DNA from: Opacimonas sp964559075
GTDB taxonomy: Bacteria; Pseudomonadota; Gammaproteobacteria; Enterobacterales; Alteromonadaceae
Assembly: GCA_964559075.1 (NCBI GenBank)
Contig: CAZLGJ010000091.1
Span: 1 to 12,104 of the forward strand
DNA length: 12,104 nucleotides
Direction of reading: 5' to 3'
Below, in pieces: positions 1 to 6,143 of this stretch (its first letter is position 1; every line of letters begins with the position of its first letter). The position numbers and the translations under genes are program-made. The notes below the pieces were generated by a model. The model ran no database searches. It was not told the DNA's origin and saw nothing but the letters and a program-made list of their open reading frames with translations.

Positions 1-524
1 AACATGGATATCGCAATATCGCCCCACAGCACGGGATTAATTGCTTCAAAGATATAGCTGCCAATCGCAGCATAAATATAAAAGATGATAAACATCAGCA
101 GCAGCACATAGAACAGCTGCGGCATAGCGCGCAGCAGCGAGTTAATTAGCACGCGCAATTCGGGCACCACACTGATCATCCGCAAGACCCGAAAGATCCT
201 AACCAAACGCGCCAACAGCGCCATTTCTGAATCATCGACAGGGATCAGGCTAACCGCCACCACCAGTGAATCAAAGATATTCCAGCCTTTTTTGAAGAAG
301 TATTTTTTGTCCTCATCGGTAATAAAGCGCAGCGCAATTTCAAATAAGAAAAATATCGTGATAAACCAATCGAGAATTTTGGTGACGGATAACGCCGAGT
401 CGTTCAGCGTAAAGGTCTTTGCACCAATTTCGAGCGCCGAGATAATGATGACGGCAACGACCGACATCTCAAAAATTTTATTGTCGCGCAAGCGCGTTAA
501 GGGCCCCATAATTGCTTCAGGCAT
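1..524 (-). CDS. Voltage-gated-like ion channel (ion transporter family), N-terminal part, cut by window edge
   Basis: This is the first 174 codons of an inner-membrane cation channel of the Ion_trans family, the group that contains the bacterial NaChBac-type sodium channels. Membrane segments are visible at about residues 18-37 (S1), 48-68 (S2), 82-96 (S3), 103-120 (S4) and 137-158 (S5). S4 carries the voltage-sensor pattern, with Arg at 106, 109, 112 and 115, every third position. S2 has the F-E-x-x-x-R charge-transfer pattern around residue 62, and S3 begins W-N-I-F-D (Asp85). The text then enters a pore-loop-like stretch (P-V-L-W-G-D-I, from residue 164) and runs off the window, so the selectivity filter and S6 are not seen and ion preference cannot be read. 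The ATG at 524 is preceded by GGAAG at a normal distance. Family membership is fairly sure. Sodium selectivity is inference from resemblance to the NaChBac group. Confidence 0.85.
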   Translation of the reverse strand, partial: MPEAIMGPLTRLRDNKIFEMSVVAVIIISALEIGAKTFTLNDSALSVTKILDWFITIFFLFEIALRFITDEDKKYFFKKGWNIFDSLVVAVSLIPVDDSEMALLARLVRIFRVLRMISVVPELRVLINSLLRAMPQLFYVLLLMFIIFYIYAAIGSYIFEAINPVLWGDIAISM

Positions 525-563
525 GGCTTAGTCTTCCAGTAAACACCATTAAAATTTGGCGCT

Positions 564-592
564 AGCATAATCCAAATAAAGTGCCTTGTCAT
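564..592 (-). promoter_or_regulatory. Candidate sigma-70 promoter of the ion channel gene
   Basis: On the minus strand ATGACA (592-587; 5 of 6 to TTGACA) is followed after exactly 17 bases by TATGCT (569-564; 4 of 6 to TATAAT). This sits about 40 bases upstream of the channel start codon at 524, so the transcript would have a short leader. It is assigned by eye from spacing and hexamer match only. Confidence 0.5.
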
Positions 593-623
593 TAGTGCTT
601 TGGTGCGTTTTACGTCTTCTTTA

Positions 624-637
624 TGTCCTTTTGGACA
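624..637. repeat. Short inverted repeat TGTCC-TTTT-GGACA
   Basis: A perfect 5-bp inverted repeat with a 4-base spacer lies between the channel gene and the toxin-antitoxin cassette. Its TGTC/GACA ends echo the TGTCTAGAC element inside or just before the antitoxin gene at 715-732. It may be an additional operator of the antitoxin. Arms this short can also occur by chance. Confidence 0.3.
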
Positions 638-698
638 GTGATATTTTATCTAAGAAATCGATTACAATTTTATACAACCAGTTGAGTGGAAAAACATC

Positions 699-1007
699 AT
701 GAAACAAACTAATATGTCTAGACTGTCTAGAAAAATTGAGTTACTTAGCATGCATTCTTCAAACATATGGCAATTGCAAGAAGCAAAGAATAAGTTGAGC
801 CAACTGATCAAGCAAGCACAATCAGGAACACACCAAGTGATTACGCTACACGGCAAAACTGCCGCAGTCATTTTATCTGCTGATGAATATCAACAACTCA
901 TTGGCAATCAGTCAACATTACTTGAGCAACTATGTGTACCTATTTTGGATGAAGATGAAGCGCTTTTCGAACGTAGCAAAGAATCAGGCCGTGCATTTGA
1001 ACTATGA
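699..1007 (+). CDS. Phd/YefM-family antitoxin
   Basis: This is the antitoxin of a type II toxin-antitoxin pair. Proteins of this family bind and silence the toxin and, as a complex, repress their own operon. The Phd/YefM signature is clear: W-Q-L-Q-E-A-K-N-K-L-S-Q-L followed by V-I-T-L-H-G-K-T-A-A-V-I-L-S-A-D-E-Y, with an acidic C-terminal tail that would be the toxin-binding part. The reported ATG at 699 has TGGA 8 bases upstream. An in-frame ATG at 750 (preceded by GAG at 738-740) gives an 85-residue protein closer to usual family length and leaves operator-like repeats at 715-732 outside the gene, so 750 may be the true start. The stop overlaps the toxin start as ATGA. Base composition is lower in G+C than in the TRAP genes (a hand count of 721-780 gives 21 of 60), suggesting acquisition by transfer. 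Confidence 0.85.
   Translation: MKQTNMSRLSRKIELLSMHSSNIWQLQEAKNKLSQLIKQAQSGTHQVITLHGKTAAVILSADEYQQLIGNQSTLLEQLCVPILDEDEALFERSKESGRAFEL
715..732. promoter_or_regulatory. Operator-like direct repeat (TGTCTAGAC / TGTCTAGAA)
   Basis: Two adjacent 9-base units share TGTCTAGA. The first contains the 8-base palindrome GTCTAGAC, and each unit contains the 6-base palindrome TCTAGA. Phd-type antitoxins are known to autoregulate through short palindromes near the start of their operon, so this is a plausible binding site. It lies inside the longest antitoxin reading frame but upstream of the alternative start at 750. The role is inference. Confidence 0.4.
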
Positions 1008-1435
1008 AATATTTACTGGATACCTGCGTAATTTCCGAACTAATTAAAGCAAAACCGGCGCATTCTGTCATTCAATGGTTTACCGTACAGCCTGAACAAT
1101 ATCTGTTTCTAAACACACTGGTTTTGGCAGAATTAAGTAAAGGCTTATATCGCCATAGGCTTAAATTCAACAACGCAAGAACACGACAACTTGAGCAATG
1201 GATCAAACACGTCAATGGACGTTTTGCATATCGAACGCTTGAGTTTGGCAAAGTCACTTTTGAGAACTGGGCAAGGTTATCAGCTACTGCAGAACATATT
1301 GGGCAACCAGCACCAGTAATTGATACCTTACTTGTAGCAAATGCGCTAGAGCACAACGCGGTTATCGTTACTAGAAACGTAAATGATTTCCAGCAATTTG
1401 ATAACGAAGTAAAACTGATTAACCCGTTTAAGTAA
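1004..1435 (+). CDS. PIN-domain toxin, VapC/FitB-like ribonuclease
   Basis: This is a 143-residue PIN-domain protein, the toxin partner of the Phd-type antitoxin. PIN toxins are metal-dependent ribonucleases that cut tRNA or other RNA and arrest growth when the antitoxin is lost. The acidic active-site residues can be placed: Asp6 in L-L-D-T, Glu43 in L-A-E-L, Asp107 in V-I-D-T and Asp128 in N-V-N-D-F. The T-R-N-x-x-D-F block is typical of the family, and the length is normal. The start codon overlaps the antitoxin stop by four bases, so the two are translationally coupled. No frameshift or lost catalytic residue is seen, so the toxin appears intact. The RNA target cannot be read from sequence. 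Confidence 0.9.
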   Translation: MKYLLDTCVISELIKAKPAHSVIQWFTVQPEQYLFLNTLVLAELSKGLYRHRLKFNNARTRQLEQWIKHVNGRFAYRTLEFGKVTFENWARLSATAEHIGQPAPVIDTLLVANALEHNAVIVTRNVNDFQQFDNEVKLINPFK

Positions 1436-1466
1436 AAAAAAGGCCGCACTGTTACCCAGCACGGCC
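1434..1466 (-). terminator. Rho-independent terminator of the TRAP operon
   Basis: On the minus strand a hairpin at 1466-1442 (GGCCG/CGGCC outer stem, 2x2 mismatch, CTG/CAG inner stem, 5-base loop) is followed directly by eight T at 1441-1434. It lies about 30 bases past the dctM stop. In the plus direction no T-run follows the hairpin, so it should not terminate the toxin transcript. The T-run overlaps the toxin stop codon, so the two convergent units are packed with no spare sequence. Confidence 0.8.
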
Positions 1467-1494
1467 CCTACTAACACACTGACATTAACATCAT

Positions 1495-2784
1495 TTATAA
1501 CACAATGAAGGTATCCGGGAATGCGACAATCAAGGCGAGTACCGCCACCTGCAGGCAGATGAAGGGCACCGCACCTTTGTAGATAGTCGTTGTTTTCATT
1601 GATTTAGGCGCCACGCCTTTGAGATAGAAGAGACTAAACCCAAAGGGCGGGGACAAGAACGAGGTCTGCAAGTTCATCGAGATCAAGATCGCAAACCATA
1701 CCAAGTCAATATCCAAGGCCATGGCCACCGGCGTAATAATCGGTACGACCAAAAAGGCAATCTCGATAAAGTCGATAAAGAAGCCCAAAATCAAAATTGC
1801 CACCATCACAATGATGATAAAGGTCCACTTTTCACCGGGCAGATCGAGGAAAAATTCTTCGACCAGATATTCGGCTCCCGAATAACTAAACACCATAGAG
1901 AATGCTGTCGCGCCAATCAGTACCGCAAAGATCATGGAGGATACTTTGACCGACTCTTTGGACACGCCGATAATGGTACGGATATCTAGGCCACCGTAAA
2001 ACTGCGCTAAGATCAGCGCCCCCACTGCACCAATCGCAGAAGACTCAGTAGGGGTGGCAATCCCACCAAAAATAGAACCCAATACCGCCACAATCAAAAT
2101 CATCGGCGGCACGATATCTTTTGCCGCTTGCTTGAGAATAGTCGCCTTGTCTTCCGTAACGGGAATGGGTGGGCAATAATCAGGGCGTGCTTTACTCAAA
2201 ATGACGATATACAGCACATACGCGCCAATCAGCATTACCCCAGGAATGACCGCCGCCTTGAATAGATCACCTACCGCAATGCCCATCACATCGCCAAGGA
2301 TGATCAAGATAATGGAGGGCGGAATAATTTGCCCTAAAGTACCCGACGCACATATCACACCCGCCGCCGTTGGCTGGTGGTAGTTATTCTTGAGCATCAC
2401 GGGCAGTGAAATCACGCCCATTGCCACCACTGACGCACCCACTACCCCGGTCGATGCGGCTAACAACGCGCCAACGACAATGGTGGAAATCGCCACACCA
2501 CCTGACATACTGCCAAAGAGCTTCGCAGAGGATTCGAGCAAACGCTCGGCTAATCCGGTTTTTTGCAGCACTATCCCCATAAATATAAACATAGGGATGG
2601 CCATAAGCGTGGTATTTTCCATGATCGACATGATGCGATAAGGCATGAACTCAAACAGATCAATACCTAAGAAAAACACCCCGACAATGACCGACACACC
2701 GGCAAAAGTAAAGGCCACATAGTAGCCCATGAACAACAGCACAAGCGCGACAAAGAATAAAATAATACCGATTAATTCTTCCAC
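1495..2784 (-). CDS. dctM: TRAP transporter large permease, DctM/TakM type
   Basis: This 429-residue inner-membrane protein is the main transport subunit of a tripartite ATP-independent periplasmic (TRAP) transporter, which uses a sodium gradient to take up an organic acid delivered by the binding protein. It is hydrophobic throughout, with about 11-12 membrane segments. Family motifs are present: S-T-G-V-V-G-A-S near 111-118, G-T-L-G-Q-I-I-P-P-S at 148-157, T-P-T-E-S-S-A-I-G at 244-252, and N-L-Q-T-S-F-L-S-P-P-F-G at 371-382. The start is GTG at 2784-2782, abutting the dctQ stop TAA, with GAGG about 8 bases upstream. This gives tight coupling to dctQ. Length is normal and no lesion is seen. 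The substrate is probably a 2-oxo or hydroxy acid, judged from the cognate binding protein. Confidence 0.95.
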   Translation of the reverse strand: MEELIGIILFFVALVLLFMGYYVAFTFAGVSVIVGVFFLGIDLFEFMPYRIMSIMENTTLMAIPMFIFMGIVLQKTGLAERLLESSAKLFGSMSGGVAISTIVVGALLAASTGVVGASVVAMGVISLPVMLKNNYHQPTAAGVICASGTLGQIIPPSIILIILGDVMGIAVGDLFKAAVIPGVMLIGAYVLYIVILSKARPDYCPPIPVTEDKATILKQAAKDIVPPMILIVAVLGSIFGGIATPTESSAIGAVGALILAQFYGGLDIRTIIGVSKESVKVSSMIFAVLIGATAFSMVFSYSGAEYLVEEFFLDLPGEKWTFIIIVMVAILILGFFIDFIEIAFLVVPIITPVAMALDIDLVWFAILISMNLQTSFLSPPFGFSLFYLKGVAPKSMKTTTIYKGAVPFICLQVAVLALIVAFPDTFIVL

Positions 2785-3318
2785 TTACACGCCCTCGTTG
2801 TGAATGTGATCGTGATGCACGTTTGGACGCCCCAACACGAGAATATTTTCTAGAATACTGTGTACTATGCACAAGATTAAAAACAAATTAGATAAGGGGA
2901 TCACCGACCGAATAATCCAGCGATAGGGCAAGCCACCGGGATCGGGACTGCCTTCCATCATCTCATATGCATCCAGTGCGTAGCCGTAGCCGTAATACGC
3001 GATGATAGCGGCGATGGGTAGTGCCAATACGGTGGCACACACGATGTTCATTTTGGCCTGCGTGTGCGGCAGCCATTTTTCATAAAAAATATCAACGCGT
3101 ACGTGAGCATCTTCTTTGAGTGTATAACCGATGCCAAACATGAACATGGCCGCAAATAAATGCCACTCAAGCTCCTGCATGCCAATACTGACGTTGTTAA
3201 AAAAGTAGCGCATTAATACGTCATAAAAGACGTTTAGCACCATTAGTATCATCAACAGAACGCACACGTTGCCCATCGCATCGATGAATTTTCCGAGTGC
3301 TCTATGTAAACCTTTCAT
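2785..3318 (-). CDS. dctQ: TRAP transporter small permease, DctQ/TakQ type
   Basis: This 177-residue membrane protein is the small subunit that forms a complex with DctM and helps dock the substrate-binding protein. Four hydrophobic segments are seen at about 15-37, 52-66, 92-113 and 135-160. Family-typical blocks are E-L-E-W-H-L-F-A-A (49-57), H-V-R-V-D-I-F-Y (72-79) and P-G-G-L-P-Y-R-W-I-I-R-S (127-138). It follows dctP after a gap that holds a terminator-like hairpin, and its stop codon abuts the GTG start of dctM. The C-terminus ends in a histidine-rich stretch, H-H-D-H-I-H (168-173), beyond the last membrane segment. I see no obvious function for it. The ATG at 3318 has an AGG about 7 bases upstream. 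Confidence 0.92.
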   Translation of the reverse strand: MKGLHRALGKFIDAMGNVCVLLMILMVLNVFYDVLMRYFFNNVSIGMQELEWHLFAAMFMFGIGYTLKEDAHVRVDIFYEKWLPHTQAKMNIVCATVLALPIAAIIAYYGYGYALDAYEMMEGSPDPGGLPYRWIIRSVIPLSNLFLILCIVHSILENILVLGRPNVHHDHIHNEGV

Positions 3319-3344
3319 TCTGTGCCTGTAGTGTTGTCAAACAT

Positions 3345-3377
3345 AAAAAAGAGGCAGCCACGGGCGGGTGCCTCTTT
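3345..3377 (-). terminator. Terminator-like hairpin between dctP and dctQ
   Basis: On the minus strand AAAGAGGCA (3377-3369) pairs perfectly with TGCCTCTTT (3356-3348), a 9-bp stem with a 12-base loop. The stem's last bases run into a T-tract down to 3345. It sits 20 bases after the dctP stop and 27 bases before dctQ. It should act as a partial terminator or a 3'-end stabiliser, giving more binding protein than permease. Such an arrangement is known after genes for periplasmic binding proteins in transporter operons. Whether there is read-through is inference. Confidence 0.75.
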
Positions 3378-3396
3378 GTCAGATGTGATTCAGAAA

Positions 3397-4467
3397 TTAT
3401 TTTGAATCAAAGTTATCAAGATATGCACGGTCAGAGAAGTTAGTCCACTGACGCGCTTTTTTGCGGTATGACTCAATCGAATCTAAGATTTTCTTAGATT
3501 GTGGATCGGCATTGGCAAATTCTACTAGCAACTTATCGTTTTCAGCTTTGATTGCGTTCATAACTTCTTCAGGGAATGAACGAATTTTGACATTTGGATA
3601 GTCCTGCTGAATCGTCGCTAGGTTAACCGCACTTTCATGCGTAGATTGCGTATACATGTCGTATGCAGCAAGTTTCATGGCATTGACCAAGATTGCTTGC
3701 AAATCTTCTGGCAACTTGTTGAACGCTTTTTCGTTGACCATAAACTGCAGCTCAGTCGCTGGCTCATGCCAACCTGTATAGTAGTAAGGTGCAATCTTGT
3801 GGAAGCCCATGCGTAAGTCTAACGAAGGACCCACCCACTCAAGTGCGTCAATCGTGTTGCGCTCAAGGGCAGTATATAATTCTGCAGAAGGAATGTTTGT
3901 TGGCTTCGCACCTAATTTTGCCAGGACTTCACCCGCAAACCCAGGGATACGCATTTTCAGACCCTGTAAGTCTTCTAATGAATTGATTTCTTTACGGAAC
4001 CAGCCACCCATTTGGTTGCCAGTGTTGCCGCCTGGGAAAGAAAGGATACCGTACTTATCGTAGGTTTCTTTCATTAACTCCATGCCGCCACCGTGATAGA
4101 ACCACGCATACTGCTCAGCAGTGGTCATGCCAAACGGCAATGTGGTGAAGAACAAAGTTTCAATGTCTTTGCCTTTCCAGTAATAAGAGGCTGAGTGACC
4201 CATTTCGTATTGACCTGACTTGACGAAGTCAAAAATACCAAGCGCTGATTTGTGCTTGTTAGACGAGTCGATGCGAATGATTAAGCGTCCATCGGACATT
4301 TCTTTGACCATTTTGGCCATGTTTTTAGTCGCATCACCAAATACTGGGAAGTTAGGGCCCCATGTTTCGGCGAGTTTCCAACGATAAACTTTTTCTTTTG
4401 CCATGGCTAATGGGCTTACCACTAAGCTCACGACCAATAGCGACTTTGCTAGTGACTTTAAGATCAT
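3397..4467 (-). CDS. dctP: TRAP transporter substrate-binding protein, DctP family, TakP-like
   Basis: This is the periplasmic receptor of the TRAP system, 356 residues. A signal peptide of about 23 residues ends at A-M-A, before K-E-K-V-Y-R-W. The mature part matches the DctP family and, more closely, the TakP group that binds 2-oxo acids: W-G-P-N-F-P (36-41), M-R-I-P-G-F-A-G-E (172-180) with the family's substrate-binding arginine at 173, D-A-L-E-W-V-G-P (207-214), and Y-Y-T-G-W-H-E-P (229-236). I infer a 2-oxo or hydroxy monocarboxylate as substrate. A calcium-linked or other acid is possible, and sequence alone cannot settle it. The start ATG at 4467 has AAGGA 7 bases upstream. It is the first gene of the operon and lies divergent to a two-component system that probably controls it. 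Confidence 0.92.
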   Translation of the reverse strand: MILKSLAKSLLVVSLVVSPLAMAKEKVYRWKLAETWGPNFPVFGDATKNMAKMVKEMSDGRLIIRIDSSNKHKSALGIFDFVKSGQYEMGHSASYYWKGKDIETLFFTTLPFGMTTAEQYAWFYHGGGMELMKETYDKYGILSFPGGNTGNQMGGWFRKEINSLEDLQGLKMRIPGFAGEVLAKLGAKPTNIPSAELYTALERNTIDALEWVGPSLDLRMGFHKIAPYYYTGWHEPATELQFMVNEKAFNKLPEDLQAILVNAMKLAAYDMYTQSTHESAVNLATIQQDYPNVKIRSFPEEVMNAIKAENDKLLVEFANADPQSKKILDSIESYRKKARQWTNFSDRAYLDNFDSK

Positions 4468-4487
4468 GTGTGTGTCCTTTTTAAAAT

Positions 4488-4509
4488 GTTGTTTTAGGGG
4501 AAAAACAAC
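4488..4509 (-). repeat. Perfect inverted repeat in the dctP leader
   Basis: GTTGTTTT (4488-4495) and AAAACAAC (4502-4509) form an 8-bp stem with a 6-base loop (AGGGGA on the plus strand). Flanking AAAAT/ATTTT sequence could extend the stem with a small bulge. On the dctP side it lies about 20 bases upstream of the start codon and just before the AAGGA ribosome site, so it may shape translation or stability of the leader. No T-run terminator follows. Confidence 0.45.
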
Positions 4510-4512
4510 AAG

Positions 4513-4518
4513 ATTTTA
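4513..4518 (-). promoter_or_regulatory. Candidate -10 element of dctP
   Basis: TAAAAT on the minus strand (5 of 6 to TATAAT) lies about 46 bases upstream of the dctP start. Seventeen bases further upstream there is only ATAGCC, a poor -35. A weak -35 fits a promoter that needs an activator, and the repeats at 4549-4584 sit at the right side and distance for one. Assigned by eye. Confidence 0.3.
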
Positions 4519-4548
4519 ACAAATTCAGACGCCTTGGCTATTCGCACA

Positions 4549-4584
4549 ACTACCTACAGTGACTAGGTATAACTACCTAGTCAC
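4549..4584. promoter_or_regulatory. Likely operator: 26-bp palindrome plus extra half-site upstream of dctP
   Basis: GTGACTAGGTA (4559-4569), a TAAC spacer and TACCTAGTCAC (4574-4584) form a perfect palindrome with 11-bp arms. A further copy of the half-site, ACTACCTA (4549-4556), lies beside it in the same orientation as ACTACCTA within the palindrome. This gives three TACCTA-type half-sites in 36 bases. It lies between dctP and the divergent two-component system. NarL/FixJ-type regulators commonly bind arrays of such 7-8 base half-sites, so the response regulator at 6140-6781 is the first candidate to bind here. The palindrome is seen directly; its ligand is inference. Confidence 0.65.
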
Positions 4585-4612
4585 ACCCGCAAATGCCCAT
4601 TATCTGTCAGCC

Positions 4613-4663
4613 CTAGACCTGCACTTAAGTTGGTTTTTTGGTATGCTTACGACCAAGGTCTAG
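4613..4663. repeat. Separated inverted repeat CTAGACCT ... AGGTCTAG
   Basis: Perfect 8-base arms at 4613-4620 and 4656-4663 are separated by 35 bases. Within the gap, TTGGT (4637-4641) and ACCAA (4652-4656) can also pair. It lies upstream of the sCache kinase gene. It could be a pair of regulator sites or a leader hairpin. It is not followed by a T-run, so it is not a classical terminator. No good promoter hexamers were found between it and the kinase start. Confidence 0.35.
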
Positions 4664-4745
4664 CGATACTTGGCTAGAGTTTTGGCAGAATTGCACCACT
4701 CAACATTTTGTTAACATTTTTTATTGCTATGTTCATGAAGGATCT

Positions 4746-6143
4746 ATGTTTTCGTTTCGTTATATTTGGTTAATCATCATCCAAGTCGCCGTGACCGCAG
4801 TGTTTACCTATGCGCTAGTGACTCAGCAATACCGGGACCTGTCGGAACAAAACCTGCAGGCACTTGAAACATTCTTAATTGAACAAAAAAAACGCGAGCT
4901 TAAAAACTACACCAACTTGGCAGTGACTGCAGTTGATGACGTGTATTTTGGGAATATCATGTCCGAGGATGAGGCGCAAAAACACGCGGCGCAGACCTTC
5001 ACGCGGATGCTGTACGATGGGATTGACGGGTATTTTTTTACTTACGATCAGTTTGGCACTAACATTGTGTTGCCGCATCAACCTGAGCGCATCGGCAAAA
5101 ACTTTTGGGAGTTGACCGATCCCAGCGGCAGCAAAACCATTCAAATCCTGATTGAGCTGGCACAACAAGGCGGCGGCTTTCACTTTTACAAGTGGCAACA
5201 GCCCTCTACTACCGAGATCACCGATAAACTCAGTTACGCCACCTATTTAGACAAATGGGACTGGATGGTCGGTACCGGCGTTTATCTCGATGACGTGTAT
5301 GCACAGCTAAACAAGATCCAGCTCGAAATTGACACCCAGGTACAAAGCACCAGACTGATCATTTTGGCTGTTGCCATTACTTCCATTATTTTATTACTGT
5401 TTGTTGCTCTTGCGATTAGTTTTTCACAAAAGAAAGAGAGCGAAGAAAAGGTTTCCGCCCTAGGGCAAAAAATCATTACCTCGCAAGAGGATGAACGACG
5501 CCACATTGCCCGTGAACTCCACGATGGCATTATCCAAATGCTGGTTTCGATAAAATACTCACTCAGCGCCACCAGTATGGCACTGCGCAAAGCACATCAA
5601 AGTGCGCCCGAAGCGCTCATGGCGGCTTCCAATAGCCTGGATATGACAATTGACGAAGTGCGCCGGATCTCACATCATTTGCACCCGCAAATATTAGACG
5701 AACTTGGCTTGTCAGCAGCAATTGAAGCGCTAGCCGAGGAGTTTAGTGAACGCACTCAGATCGTCGTTAGCGTGCGCAAATTACAGGTGCGCAAGCTCTT
5801 GAGTCCACAGCTCAATACGTCTTTATATCGCACCGTGCAAGAGTGTTTAACCAATGTGGAAAAGCACGCACAAGCGAGTAACGTCACTATCCACCTAGAG
5901 ATGACGCCTTATGCCCTACAGCTTGTGATCAGCGATGACGGTCAGGGCTTCGCGACAAAAAACACCGCGGCACATGGGATTGGCTTAAAAAATCTCGCCG
6001 AACGTGTAGAATATTACCAAGGCACGCTGACGATAGACTCAAGCGCGCAAGGTACCAAAATCGCGGTCTCGATTCCGTTGAGCAGCTTTGCCCAAAATTT
6101 TGCGACCATTCAGCACAAAGAATCAGCCCAAGGACGCCCATGA
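4746..6143 (+). CDS. sCache-domain sensor histidine kinase (HisKA_3 / NarL-type)
   Basis: This is a membrane sensor kinase of 465 residues. TM1 is at about 6-24, then a periplasmic single-Cache domain at about 30-195, with D-G-I-D-G-Y-F-F-T-Y (91-100), R-I-G-K-N-F-W-E-L (115-123) and a W-D-W-M-V-G-T-G-V-Y block (171-180). TM2 is at about 203-225. The kinase core is HisKA_3 type: A-R-E-L-H-D-G-I-I-Q with His259 as phosphoacceptor, N-box E-C-L-T-N-V-E-K-H-A (366-375), D-D-G-Q-G-F (397-402) and H-G-I-G-L-K-N-L (410-417). A longer frame starts at 4638, but its first 36 residues do not look like part of the protein. ATG 4746 has GAAGGA just upstream and begins directly before TM1. The stop overlaps the regulator start by ATGA. 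Position beside dctP suggests it senses the TRAP substrate or a related carboxylate (inference). Confidence 0.92.
   Translation: MFSFRYIWLIIIQVAVTAVFTYALVTQQYRDLSEQNLQALETFLIEQKKRELKNYTNLAVTAVDDVYFGNIMSEDEAQKHAAQTFTRMLYDGIDGYFFTYDQFGTNIVLPHQPERIGKNFWELTDPSGSKTIQILIELAQQGGGFHFYKWQQPSTTEITDKLSYATYLDKWDWMVGTGVYLDDVYAQLNKIQLEIDTQVQSTRLIILAVAITSIILLLFVALAISFSQKKESEEKVSALGQKIITSQEDERRHIARELHDGIIQMLVSIKYSLSATSMALRKAHQSAPEALMAASNSLDMTIDEVRRISHHLHPQILDELGLSAAIEALAEEFSERTQIVVSVRKLQVRKLLSPQLNTSLYRTVQECLTNVEKHAQASNVTIHLEMTPYALQLVISDDGQGFATKNTAAHGIGLKNLAERVEYYQGTLTIDSSAQGTKIAVSIPLSSFAQNFATIQHKESAQGRP

Noticed and set aside
292..531. Plus-strand open frame over the channel gene
   Set aside because: It is antisense to a clear membrane channel with S1-S5 and shows no family features.
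1434..1466. Terminator for the toxin gene in the plus direction
   Set aside because: The A-run is on the 5' side and no T-run follows the hairpin in the plus direction; it works only for the minus strand.
3789..4063. Two plus-strand open frames inside dctP
   Set aside because: They are mirror frames of a well-conserved binding-protein gene and have no recognisable domains.
4559..4584. CRP site reading of the GTGA ... TCAC ends
   Set aside because: CRP needs 6 bases between the half-sites; here there are 18.
4669..4694. Sigma-54 promoter (TGGC ... TTGC-like bases before the kinase gene)
   Set aside because: TGGCAG-AA-TTGCA is three bases too short between the -24 and -12 elements, and the other possible register ends in TTGGC instead of TTGC.
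4700..4733. TTGTTA ... TATGTT as a promoter for the kinase operon
   Set aside because: The spacing is only 14 bases, too short for a sigma-70 promoter.
4638..4745. Upstream extension of the sCache kinase by 36 residues
   Set aside because: The extension is cysteine- and tryptophan-rich without homology that I recognise, overlaps the right arm of an inverted repeat, and the ATG at 4746 has GAAGGA beside it and starts right at the first membrane helix.
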